Of a stretch of DNA of 64,000 bases, positions 1-11,613 are shown piece after piece. The translations under genes were made by a program, and so were the position numbers. The stretch is from Rhizophagus clarus. Its lineage: Eukaryota; Glomeromycota; Glomeromycetes; Glomerales; Glomeraceae. The DNA lies in NCBI GenBank assembly GCA_015698045.1, contig BLAL01000295.1:186001-250000 (forward strand). Direction: 5' to 3'. Numbering within the stretch: position 1 is the first letter of the stretch; every line of letters begins with the position of its first letter. Under the pieces are notes generated by a model that was given only the letters and a program-made list of their open reading frames with translations, was not told where the DNA came from and did not search any database.

Positions 1-810
1 TATATTACTTTTGCTCTCATAATGTTGAGATAGTGAGCCAGATAATCGTCCACTATAAATTAAATAGTTGAAAAATTAAAGATTTAGTTGTTTCGTTTGT
101 ATTTGTTTTATCGAATTTTGAATGAATTTATTAATTTTAATCTTATTGGAAAGAAATTCAATAGAAAAATGATTGGTATCCTGAATGAAAGAAAAAAAAT
201 ACAAATGTAGTAAAAATGTATCCTTGATTTAATATCTTTACGAATTATAATATAAATTTACAAATAATCTATGATTGATTTACTTATGGATTTTCAAAAT
301 AATTCAAAATTTATTTTCTTGGATATTAATTATTATGGAAAACGAGAATTATGAAGAAGCATTTAAATTCTTTGTTACTACATCATACATTAGCATTATA
401 TTGTGTTGGAAGATGGTATGAATTTGGTATTGGAATAAAAAAGATGACTTTTGAATATTAGATTTTACATCAGGAGAATTTAAGATTTGGTTGTTTTTAT
501 AATAAAGGAATGGGAATCGGAAAAGATCAAAAGTAATCTGTTAATTCAGTTGGTATAAAAAGCAAGCTGAAAAAGAATATTCAGATGGAATAAAATAACT
601 ATGTTAGAATATTGTTATAATAATGAAATTTGAACCGAAATTAATAGACAAAAAGCATTTGAATAATATATTTAAAAGCTGCAAATTTGGGAAATATGTA
701 CTGTACTTTTATACGAGGATATTCAATATATTAATCAAGCAGTCTATTGGTATAAAAGTCAGCTGAACGAGGAAATCAAAAAACTTTTAAGAATTGGAAA
801 TAAAATTATT
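1..810 (+). pseudogene. Decayed kinase tail plus Sel1-repeat gene
   Basis: Near base 30 the plus strand reads like the end of a TKL-type kinase domain (D-S-E-P-D-N-R-P). From about 260 to 810 it carries broken Sel1 stretches: an L-Q-I-T/Y-D-L-L module, a G-Y-x-N-Y-Y-G segment and several A-F-E-x-Y / G-x-G-x-x-K-D pieces. Each matches a part of the intact gene at 1078-4333 but is split by stops and frame changes, so no open frame of useful length survives. The left part may lie outside the window. It is a dead paralogue in the same orientation as its intact neighbour. Confidence 0.75.
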
Positions 811-1077
811 TCATATGTTTACAAGTCACGACGTAAATGTACGCATAAACTATAACAGATAATCACGTGATATTTTTTGGTTGATCAAATTTTATTTGTG
901 CACATTGAAGTCATTACACAATCATTCAAGTGTACAGCAAATAAGGGTCATATGATTAATTATTTATTTATAAAGAGTTCACCGTTAATTTCTCTATAAA
1001 CTCTTTTAATTTTTCAACCGTATAAAATTTAATTCGATGCAAATAATATTTATTCTATTTTAATAATAACATTCACC

Positions 1078-4000
1078 ATGTCTCATAATACCGAAATTGG
1101 AACAATTAATAATACAAATGAGTGGATTAACTGGATTGAAGAAGCTATTTCTAAAAAATATATTAAATATTATGAATACGAGAATTTTTATAACATTAAA
1201 GAAATTTGTTCTGACGAAATTGGAAAATTTTATCGTGCAAATTGGAAAAATCCTTATAAACATTTAGTATTAAGATCATTTACTAATTTTGACAATGAAA
1301 CCGTTAAAGAAATCTTTCGCGAGGTAATTATTAATAATATAATATAATATCCTATTTTTATAAATATTTAAGTTTCTAGCTAAACTCTATTTATTGACCT
1401 AGATTGAACTTCATCACGAAGTTGATTTTCATGAAAATTTTATTCACTTTTATGGCGTTACTACTTCCAATCAAGGTATAATAATATATTTTTTTTAACT
1501 ATTAAGTAAATATTAGGGCATCCCTATTTGTAATTTTGTTTAATTCAATTTTCCTAAAAAAAAAATGAGGAAATTATCATCATTTTACGAAAAAAATAAG
1601 TAATTACTAAAACAATTAAGTAGGAAAGGTATAACAAATTTAAGTGACGTTAAACAGAATTCTAAATTATAATGGCCGTACTGCAAAAATTGTTTTTAAT
1701 ATCAACCTTATAAAATTTATGAACTAAAATCTTTTCCCAATTAGAAAACCAAATTGTCCAATATATGTTTGTAATGGATGACGCCGATGGTGGTACCCTA
1801 CAGGATTATTTAAAAAAGAATTTTTGTAATCTCACTTGGAATGATAAATTCAACCTTGCATTTCAATTGACAAATGCCGTATCATATTTGCATGAAGAAG
1901 GAATTAAAATTGTACATGGTGATTTGGTAATTCAATTATTTTATTATTAAATAATAACATATATAATACATTTTAAAATGATTATCTAATAATTTATTTA
2001 AATAATAGCGTTCCAGTAATTTATTCGTACATCAAAATATGATCAAATTGGCCGATCTTGGAATGTCAAATAGAATCGAATCAAAATCATCTGAAATACC
2101 TCGTGAAATAATACCTTATGTCGATCCAAAAAGATTTGCCAAACGAAAAAAAAAGAAAAAAAGATATCAAATAAATGAAAAAAGTGATGTTTACAGTGTC
2201 GGGATGCTTTTATGGGAAATATCAAGTGGTCAGCCTCCCTTTCATAAGCTTAATGTTTCTAAGTTAGATGACGAAATTTCAAAAAATAATCTTAGAGAAA
2301 TAATTATAGAAAATACCCCTTCTGATTATTCTATTCTTTATACTGGTAAATATATAAATTTTAAGTAGTTAAATTTTATAATAATGTTATTATTAATTTA
2401 TTTAATTATTAATTATTCAGATTGTTGGAAAAACGAACCAAATGATCGTCCAACTATGAATCAAGTTGTTAACAGATTAAGAAGTTTTTTTTTTTCAAAA
2501 TTAAATTTATCGAATAATTTTTATCAACCAGCGGATTCCAAATTGAATAATCCTTCAAGCGTTGATAATTTATTATATGGTGGGTTATCTCAAGTTATTC
2601 AAAATACCGAGATAAGTATGAATGAAATAATTGAATCTTTGGCTTTATTGAAAGAGAAGTTCAATATAATTGTTGATGAAATTGTCAATCTTATTTCGAA
2701 AAATCTAAATGAAGGAAAAGAAGGAAAAGTTGTGAAAAAAATTGTTATTGATTATCTTAATAACAATAATATAAATTTACAAATAACTTATGATTTGCTT
2801 TTAAATAATCAAAATGATTCAAATTCTATTTTTTTACTTGGATATTTTAATTATTATGGAATTATTTTAAAATATCAAGATTATGAAAAGGCTTATAATT
2901 TATTTACTAAAGCATTAGAAAAAAATAATTTATTATCAAGATATTATTTATTCGAAATAACCATTAACAAAATAGTTGATCTTATTCTAGAAAATCTAAA
3001 TGATGGAAAAGAAGAATTAATAGTGAAACAAATTATTATAAAATATCTTGATAATCATAATATAAATTCACAATTAACTTACGATTTGCTTTTAAGTAAT
3101 CAAAATAATTCAAATTTCATATTTTTACTTGGATATTTTAATTATTACGGAATTTTAATTACAAATATAAATTATGAAAAGGCATTTAATTTATTTATTA
3201 AATCGGAACAAAATCACATATTATCACAATATTATATTGGAATATGCTATGAATTTGGTAATGGAACAACAAAAAACGAAAAATTAGCATTTGAATATTA
3301 TAAAAAAATAACTAAAAAAATTTATGCATTAGGAGAATTTAAAGTTGGATATTTCTATGATAAAGGAATAGGAGTTGAAAAAGACAAAGAACAAGCTATT
3401 CATTGGTATGAAAAAGCTGCAAATGTTGGACATTTAATTGCCATGTATTATCTGGGTCTATATTATAAGAATAAGAAAGGTACTGAAGAAGATGATGCTA
3501 AAGCTTTTGAATTATTTAAAAATTCAGCTGAAGGAGAAAATATAAATGGGATAATAATGTTAGGATATTGTTATAGTAATGGAATTGGAACTAATATTGA
3601 TAAGAATAAAGTATTTGAATTATATCAAAAGGCTGCAAATTTAGGAAATAATATAGCTCAACATAACCTTGGTCATATATATATAGATGGAGAAGTTGTT
3701 GAAAAAGATTATAATGAAGCATTTAAATTGTTTAAAGAATCAGCTGAAAAGGGAAGTTCGGATGGAATTACAATGTTGGGATATTGTTATAATAATGGAA
3801 TTGGGGTCAAAATCGATAAGAAAAAAGCTTTTGAGTTATATCATAAAGCAGCAAATTTAGAAAATAATGCTATAGCACAACATAATCTTGCTCTCATGTA
3901 CCAAGATGGCGATGGTGTTGAAAAAGATAATAATAAAGCATTTGAATTATTTAAGAAATCAGCTGAAAAAGAATATTTAAACGGAATTACAATGTTAGGA

Positions 4001-4333
4001 TATTGTTATGATAATGGGATTGGAACAAAAATTGATAAGAAAAAAGCATTTGAATTATATCAAAAAGCTACAAAGTTAGGAAATATTACAGCTCAACATA
4101 ATCTTGCTCTTATGTATAAGGATGGAGAAGGTGTTGAAAAAGATCATAATAAAGCTTTTGAATTGTTCAAAGCAGCAGCAGATAAAGGATATTCAGATGG
4201 AATTACAATGTTGGGATATTGTTTTAATAATGGAATTGGAACCAAAATTGATAAGCAAAGAGCTTTGAATTTATATCAAAAAGCCGCAAATTTAGGAAAT
4301 GATACGGCTAAATACAATCTTAAATGTTTGTAA
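1078..4333 (+). CDS. Protein kinase-like / Sel1-repeat fusion, 916 aa
   Basis: Five exons: 1078..1323, 1403..1475, 1745..1926, 2009..2345, 2421..4333, all GT-AG and closing in frame to 916 residues. Residues 1 to about 310 form a TKL-like kinase domain. The catalytic loop reads H-G-D-L-R-S-S-N, the DFG motif is D-L-G, an S-D-V-Y-S-V-G helix-F motif is present, and the C-lobe ends C-W-K-N-E-P-N-D-R-P-T. The beta-3 lysine position (V-A-L-K in relatives) reads L-V-L-R, so the ATP-anchoring lysine is replaced by arginine, and the glycine loop is weak (E-I-C-S-D-E-I-G). Reduced or absent phosphotransfer is possible. A linker module of 97 residues occurs twice, then about ten Sel1 repeats of 36 residues, which usually bind proteins. 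A TATA-like site lies near 965. It converges with the gene at 5099-7300. Confidence 0.9.
2664..3245 (+). repeat. Intragenic duplication, about 291 bp period
   Basis: The linker between kinase and Sel1 part contains two copies of one module: I-V-D-E-I-V-N-L-I-S then L-N-E-G-K, ending F-L-L-G-Y-F-N-Y-Y-G. The anchor aaatctaaat occurs at 2701 and 2992, giving 97 codons per unit. The paralogue at 5099-7300 has only one copy, so this is a gain in this gene or a loss in the other. Confidence 0.8.
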
Positions 4334-5098
4334 TTGTATAGAAATTTCATAATTCAAGTATTTAAGAGCACGTATTAGTCAAAATATATGTATTCTATAT
4401 ATTAGTCATAACAAAATCTTGGCAAAATGAATTAAAATAAAGTAAATTTTTTATACAACGAAATGTCTGTTTTTTAAACTAGTTTGCATAATTTTCCGTA
4501 CGTTCCGGAAGTTACTAGATATTATCTAAATGCTTGTACTACAAACAAACAAGAATTTTATCACGCGATCTTTATGACGTTCAATCTATTATGATAACCG
4601 CTTAAGTACGAAGGTTTACATTAGAAAGCGTGTGACATTCGTATCATTAAAAAAATTATTTCGAAACTAAAACTTTAATATTTCCGATATTTCTTGCTTT
4701 GGCGGTGTTATAGAATTTTTCGTGAAAACCCAGGTAAAATGGTTTACAACATTCTTTTTCTTCAGCTCAACAATTTACTTTATTATAGGATTTTCTATTC
4801 ATAATATTAAGAAAAATTGTCGCTATTTGTGTAATAATTGATGTAAGTATTTACGATTTTGAAAAATATACACATATACACATAACGAAATTTCTTCGTA
4901 GGATCATTTTCATATTGTGCTTAGATCTTGGAAAACTGGCGCACCATATAACGAAATCTAGCATCTATGGTTGCGTCTACCGTAAATAGTTTTTTCTTTC
5001 GTTAATTTTCAATTTTCGTTTTTATATTATTAAAAGAGCAATAAATATAATTTATTAATTTAAAATATTTTTAATATATTCCCAGATTTATTAATAAA
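4334..5098. other. Convergent intergenic spacer
   Basis: AT-rich sequence between two converging kinase-Sel1 genes. I see no coding remnant or terminal repeat here, only short homopolymers. It contains the approximate mirror axis of the 1-9065 block. Confidence 0.6.
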
Positions 5099-7300
5099 TC
5101 AATCTATTAACCGATTAAATATTTTATCATCGTTTCTTACATTTTTAATATTTGATAGACATTTTAATCTATCTTGGGCTTTTTGATTTCCTTGGGCTGC
5201 TGACTTTTCAAACCAATAAATTGCTTGGTCAATATCCTTAACATCTTCATATATAAGCGCAAGGTTATATTGTGCTATAATATTTCCTAAACCTGCCGCT
5301 TTTTGATATAACTTAAATGCCTTTTTTTTATTAACATCGGTACCGATTCCATTGCTATAACAATAACCTAACATCGTCATTCCGTCTGTATCTTTGCCTT
5401 CAGCTGATTTTTTAAATAGTCTAATCGCTTTGTTATAATCTTTTTCAACACCTTTTTCGTTTTTGTAGCAAAGTCCAAGATTATGCATGGATACTAAATG
5501 TCCATTGCTCGCAGCCTTTTTATACCAATAAACGGCTTGTTTCTCATCTTTTTCAGTTCCTATCCCTTTATCATAAAAATAACCCACTTTAAACTCTGCT
5601 ACTATACAATCTTGATTTGCTATCTTTTTATAATATTCGAAAGCTAAACTTTCATTTTTTATTGTTCCATTTCCGAACTCATAACATATTCCAACATAAT
5701 GTTGTGATAATAAATGATTTTTTTCTGATGAAATAATGAATAAATTAAAAGCCTTTTCATAATTAACATTTGTAACAATTATTCCATAATAATTAAAATA
5801 TCCTAGTAAAAAAATAGAATTTAAATTAATTTGGTTAAATACAAGCCATTCATAAATTTCATTTATATTATGATTATCGAGATAATCTAAAACGCATTTT
5901 ACTATTAATTTTCCCGCTTTTCCTTTATCTAAACGTTCTGATATAATATTAACGATTTCATCAACAATTATACTGAACTTCTTATCAAATAAATTTATGG
6001 ATACGTTTGATTGTTGTTCATTTTGTGATTGATCATTACTCTGTTGACTATTCTCCGGTTGAGTATTTTCCGGCTGAGTATTTTCCGGTTGACTATTTTT
6101 CGGTTGATTAGTCGATGAAACCATTAACTTTAATCTTTCAACTACTTTCTTCATTGTCGGACGAAATATTGGTTCACTGTCCCAACACTCTAAATGATGA
6201 AATATATAATAAATTAGTGTGATAAAAATATGAATTATATTTTATAATAATAATTACCAGTGTATAAATTAACGTAGTCCGTGGGAGTATCTGGAACAAT
6301 CTTTTCTCTTGAACCTTGTGAAATTTCGACAGCCAAATCGATGTCATATGGTTCATCGGTATAAAAAGGAGGTTTTCCGCTGGATATTTCCCATAAGATC
6401 ACACCGACGCTGTAAACATCACTTTTTTCATTTAATTGATAACGTGTTCTATTATTATTCTTTTGTCTACTAAATCTTTTTGGATCAGCGTAAGGAATTA
6501 TTCCAAACAATTTTGATTGAAGATTGAGCCCATCCTCAATTCTTTTTGTCAATCCAAGATCGGCCAATTTAATAGTATCTTGATGAACCATAATATTTTT
6601 GGAGGTCTGTATCGAGAATAAATTAAATTAAATAATTTGTTGCGTAAATTATTATCGTAGTGTATAAAATGACATACCAAATCAAGATGTATAACACCCT
6701 CATCGTGTAAACATGATACAGCATAAGATAATTGGAGTGCTAGGTTGAATTTATTATTCCAAGTAAGGTCATGAAAATTTTTTTTTAAGTAATCTCGTAG
6801 ACTACCACCATCGGCGTATTCTAGTACCAACAAGTATTGATCATTTTGATCTTAATTAAAAGAATAAATCATAAGTTATGTATTTATATTTACAAAATAT
6901 TTTTGCCAATAATATTTAAGTTCTAACCTTCATCGTAAGCTGTGACTCCATAAACATGGAGAACATTTTCATGAAAACCAATTATCCGATGAAGTTTAAG
7001 CTAAACAGAGTTTAAATGAGGAACGCATAACTGATAACATATATATGAAATTATAATTATTATAATTACCTCGCGAACCATCTCTTTAATAACTATATTA
7101 TTGAAATTAAAAAAAGATCTTAATACTAAATATTTGTAAGAATTTTTCCAATTTGCACGATAAAATTTTCCAATATTGTCGGAACCAATCTCTTTAATGT
7201 TGTAAAAATGATCGTATTCATAATATTTAATATATTTTTTAGAAATGGCTTTTTCAATCCAATCAATACACTCGTTTGAATCTTCAGTATTATCGGGCAT
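5099..7300 (-). CDS. Protein kinase-like / Sel1-repeat fusion, 638 aa
   Basis: Five exons on the minus strand: 6928 to 7000 is exon 2, and the set in transcript order is 7300..7070, 7000..6928, 6850..6678, 6606..6258, 6189..5099. Phases match the gene at 1078-4333 and exon 2 is 73 nt in both. The kinase domain has H-L-D-L-T-S-K-N as catalytic loop, A-D-L-G-L at the DFG site and C-W-D-S-E-P-I-F-R-P-T at the end. As in its paralogue the beta-3 lysine is replaced (L-V-L-R-S-F). A Gln/Asn/Pro/Thr-rich stretch with repeated P-E-N-T-Q (about 6020-6110) joins the domains. One copy of the linker module and about five Sel1 repeats follow, with the last shortened. A TATA-like site lies about 70 bases upstream of the ATG. 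Function is inferred as a signalling scaffold or kinase. Confidence 0.9.
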
Positions 7301-8074
7301 TGTGAATGATTGCGAATGTTAAAAGAAGAAACAATAAAAATAACAGAATAATTTCAGAGAAATAAAGGTATTTATAAACGTACGTTTCTTAAGAATTCTA
7401 AAATACGCCTTCAACCGGCGCCAACGAAATATCTTTACAAAAAAAGCAAAAAGTAGTTACCACGTGATTATAATCTTTAAACATCAAAATGTCGTGTGAA
7501 ATTATATTGCATAGTTACAGTCATTTTTACGATATTCAATAAAATATAAATATTCCCTAAATGTAAAATTTTTCCCAAAAACGTTATATCGATTTTTGAT
7601 AGTCTTATCATACTGAGGTCAAGGTAATACATGCCTAATCTGGTATTATTAAAACCAAAAGAGAATCTATTTTCACAATCAACAAAAATCCATTATTCTT
7701 TTATTTTTATACCTGTATCACTTTGTGAGAATTGTGTTATGTAATTCAAACCAACGAATTTGATCGAGCCAATCATAATCGATCATAGATCGATTAATTA
7801 TTTATATTTAGGCCGAAATTATCCGTGTGAAATTATTGTTCTTGTATTTTAAGTCATGTTTGATCCAAAATGACACTTGATAAAGTGATTAAGATGTTAA
7901 GACGCATTTGAGTCGAAGTGATATATATTCATTTTCATTAAAAATTGGCTTTCAAATTTCGTGCAGATTTATTTTGGCAATAAATTTTATATTAAATTAT
8001 TTCAGGAGACAAAATGTCGCTTTTCAAAACCTTGAACATAAAAGTAAGAATATTTCCTACGTTAATTACTGCCT
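7301..8074. other. Intergenic spacer
   Basis: Holds the upstream region of the minus-strand kinase-Sel1 gene, with a tataaa-type box near 7370. No other feature is recognisable. Confidence 0.5.
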
Positions 8075-9065
8075 AAGTTTGCCGCTTTTTGATATAATTT
8101 AACCGCTTTTTATTTTATCAACGTTGATTCCAAATTTCCAATTCCATTCTCCCAAACACTTCAGCCGATTTTTTAAACAATTCAAAAGCTTTATTGTAAT
8201 CTTTTCAACACTTTCTCTATCTTTATACTTACCTAAATTTGCAGCTTTTTATATAATTCTTCTTTTCAACGCTACTATATAACAATCTTGAATTGCTATT
8301 TTTTATTAAATTCGAAAGTTAAACTTTCATTTTTTGTCGTTCCATTACCAATTTCATAACATATTCCAATATAGCATATGTGATTTTGTTCCGATTTCAT
8401 AATTTCGTTTGTAGTTAAAATTCAATTAAAATAACCAAGAAAATCGAATTTAAATTATTTTGACTACTTAAAGTAAATCATAAGATAATTATAACAAGTT
8501 GATTTACTTCTTTATGAAATTTTAGAAAAGTTGAAGAAAAGAAAGAAAGTAAATGTTGTCAGATCGAATTTGTCATTCCAAGTAAGATTTAAAAAATTCT
8601 TCTCTAAATAGTCTTGGAGAGTACAACCATCAGCGTACTCCATTGCTAACAAGTGCTGAACGCTCTTGATTTTCTAAATGAGAAAAAAATTTAGTTCACG
8701 GGTAGGTTTAATATATTGCATTATTTTATTTACTGTAAAATAAAATTATTATTTAGAAGTTGTAAACACCATAAACGTGGATAACATTTTTACGAAGACC
8801 AACTTCGAGATGAAGTTTAAGCTAGGGCCAATATAAGTTAAATTTTGGAACGTATATACTATATACATACGTTAAATCATGTTTTTAATCACCTCATGAA
8901 TGATTTCTTTATCATTGAAACTAAAAAAATAAATATTCATATAAAATTTTCCAATTCTATCAGAAAATAATTTATATTCATAATACTTAATCATTTTTTT
9001 TTTTTTTAGTAATAGCCAGTCAATTTATATATTCGTAATTATAAATTAATTGTGATATCAGAAAA
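8075..9065 (-). pseudogene. Decayed kinase-Sel1 gene
   Basis: Read on the minus strand, 9000-8560 keeps pieces of the kinase N-lobe: the Y-Y-E-Y start, the F-H-E/K-N-V-x-x-V-Y-G region, and E-Y-A-D-G-C-T-L-Q-D-Y-L. 8500-8075 keeps linker and Sel1 pieces including C-Y-E-I-G-N-G-T. The section between the catalytic loop and the D-R-P-T motif is gone, so the kinase body was deleted, and frames are broken throughout. It is a dead paralogue in the orientation of the gene at 5099-7300, and the mirror counterpart of the remnant at 1-810. Confidence 0.75.
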
Positions 9066-9695
9066 TTGTGAATATTTATATTTTTTAAAATAAAAGAACG
9101 CCTCCAGTGTTTATGATTTACGTATATTTATGGTCATACTTATATAGAAATATTGTATTATCTTACATAATAGTGCGATGCGCACACTATTTGTTCTTCA
9201 TATGATTATATGATTATTATAGTGAATACATTTATTAATCAGTATTACATATTAATTGTAGTTATGACCATACAAATTTTGGTAATATGGCGCTTTCTTT
9301 TTAAGGAATCCAATAAACGTAATAAAAATGATTAATCAATATATCTCCTCAGTCCAATTAATCATCATGTGAATTATTTATCCAATTAATCCATCATGTG
9401 AATTACTTATTAAATAATCCGAAAATAATACGATTTTATTAGCGTATTAGTCGTATTAGTAACAACATCAAGATCTAAAGAGAAAAATTAGAATATTTGA
9501 AAATTAGCATGAATACTTGGAAAATAAATAAAATTTGTGGATCGATTGTTGCCGGATATTCATGCACATTTATACATAGAAAAGAAAGATTTTTAAGGAA
9601 AATAATCATTCTCAAAATTGTTTGACAGTCCCAATTATCATTTGTTGTTTTTAATCATTTATACCATATACCATTATTACGAATTGTAAAAAAAC
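9066..9695. other. Intergenic spacer
   Basis: AT-rich sequence without coding signals. A short tandem duplication (9353-9410) is the only structure seen. Confidence 0.5.
9353..9410. repeat. Two-copy tandem repeat, about 29 bp
   Basis: The unit ccaattaatc.atcatgtgaatta.ttat occurs twice back to back with two small differences. It is a simple local duplication. Confidence 0.8.
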
Positions 9696-10224
9696 TACAG
9701 AGGTGATCAATATTATGCGGACATTTAAAGATATTTCAGTATCTAGTGATTCAAATTCCATGATTTTATATTCATTAGATACGTCTCATTTTGAGGATTC
9801 GAATGATAATAAAATTGTCTTTGTATGGTCAATATCCAATGTACAGTTACGCTTTGAAAATTTAGATGTTCTCTTTATGATATCTTTTAATCCAATGATT
9901 GGATTTTCATGATCTTTACCTCATTGTACTCGCCTCATTGAGACGATTCGAATGATGGTATACATATCATTTGGATTAATAATGATTGAACTACGATATT
10001 TTTTTGAATTTTTAGCTATTTATTATGCTAGTTATACAAATCATAGAATTTTTGCAGTGAGCATTCTCATATTTGCAAAAATTCTGAAAAAATATGAAGT
10101 ATAAAAGTTTGTTTATTATGACTGTAGGCACAAAATAATATGTTAATTTATATTATATTAATATATAATGATCAGCATAATTTGATAAAATAAAATGTCC
10201 GTATACTTTTGATCACCCTCTGTA
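9696..10224. mobile_element. Tc1/mariner-type MITE, about 529 bp
   Basis: The left end (TA then cagaggtgatcaatattatg) and the reverse complement of the right end (TA then cagagggtgatcaaaagtat) form imperfect terminal inverted repeats. They extend to about 32 bp and finish in cggacattt on both sides. The flanking TA dinucleotides fit the TA target duplication of Tc1/mariner elements, and the end sequence has their usual style. No transposase is inside, and the short frame starting at 9703 runs through the repeat itself, so it is not taken as a gene. This is a non-autonomous element. Confidence 0.85.
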
Positions 10225-10471
10225 GATGTTCTTTGTAGTTATCTTCGTTAAACAGCATAATATATTCGAAAATTATTGGTGTTTGTGTAAAATTATACAA
10301 AGGCTGTCGGAAATTTCTCTGTCATTCTCTATAGAATGTCTCAAAATAGTCTGGTCAGAGACCGAAGGTGCATTGTTTCAGCGTTGGAGATTTCTTACGG
10401 AAAAGTTAGCAATTTCTGGAAGAAACATTGCTAATTCTCTCATCAAAAAAATAGGATAAGGAATATCTAAA

Positions 10472-10661
10472 TTATAGATGCCACCCAAATTATTTTAAGT
10501 GAATCCCAAATTATAATTTGTACATTTTGACTGCCATAATTCCCAAATTCCAAATGTACAAATTACAAAATTTCTATATGTAATTTTGTAAATTAATTTG
10601 GATTTGTACATTTGGGCTGTCATAATGCCAAATTATTTTGGATTTGGGTGGCATCTATAAT
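10472..10661. mobile_element. Foldback MITE, about 190 bp
   Basis: Both ends carry attatagatgccacccaaat in opposite orientation, nearly perfectly over 20 bases. Inside are two direct copies of a segment like atttgtacatt..gactgccataat, about 100 bases apart, plus further inverted segments (aaatgtacaaatta against its complement). Most of the element could therefore fold. No coding capacity. The family was not identified. Confidence 0.8.
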
Positions 10662-11613
10662 CTAAATCGATATATTAATGGAAATGTTATATATACACCA
10701 AGAAGTACGAAGAACATTTATTTTTCGTAAATTTAAAATGGTTGTGTAATAGAATGCAAACAAAACCTCAGCCACTATACAGTTGCTGATTCGAAAGTCA
10801 TGCGATCGCTATCATATTATTAAATGTGATATTAATTAATAATTACGCCGGTTATAAGTGTTAAAAGTCAAATTCTGCCTGAAACAAAAAATATAAGATT
10901 ATGACAAATTATGATATTTTTATGGGCCAAGTTTCTAAACAAAGAATGGGCTCGATGAAGCATTCAAATCCAAGAATGGAACTGATTCTGCAATTTTTGT
11001 CTGGCTAAACTTTTATCCAAATTCAAATCATGTGATTTATATTCCTTTTTTTTATAATCTTAATTTGGGCCAGCACTATAAATTTGAACAGAGTTGGCGG
11101 AAAATAGTTATTGTAATTCCACGGAAATCCGGATTCAATCTGGATTTTATGGTAAAAACATTCATATTATGTAAAAGGCAATCCAAACTTTATAGCATTT
11201 AATTTCTCTAAATTTAGTCGTCCTTCGGTAAAAATACTTTCCGACGTAGTACAGTATAGTAGAACAAAAGGCTAAACCGGAAATTTTTAAATCATCTGTC
11301 CGATAAACATTCTACTTGATATTGGAATATTTAATCTTGTTATTTATTTTTATCAAAAAAAACCCCCTTGCTGATCTATAATTTCTAAATCTTAAAAACA
11401 AAAACACGCCATTCAACCAAATTCAGAATGAACATTACCCGAGCTAGGACAAAATTGATAGGGTTAATCATCTGCTACTTTTGGAAACAATAAATAGTTG
11501 AAAAGAAGTAATAATTAGCCCCCCAAAAAAATAAAATAAAATAAAATAAAATTATTGAAATATTGTAATTTTTTTTTTTCCTAACCTCACAGCTCCTAGC
11601 TCTTTATTTCTTT
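10662..11613. other. Intergenic spacer
   Basis: No convincing gene. There is a small hairpin around 11124-11147 (aaatccggatt facing aatctggattt), a (aaaat)n tract at about 11528-11552, and a T-rich stretch just before the BTB gene start at 11614. Confidence 0.5.

Noticed and set aside
1060-1263. Minus-strand 67-residue frame
   Set aside because: It lies antisense to exon 1 of the kinase-Sel1 gene and is rich in Phe/Asn/Ile, as expected from AT-rich antisense sequence.
9703-9912. 69-residue frame
   Set aside because: It begins inside the left terminal repeat of the MITE at 9696-10224 and shows no transposase motif.
10226-10459. 77-residue frame after the MITE
   Set aside because: No family motif, no intron-exon context and lies between two small mobile elements. 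Most likely chance.
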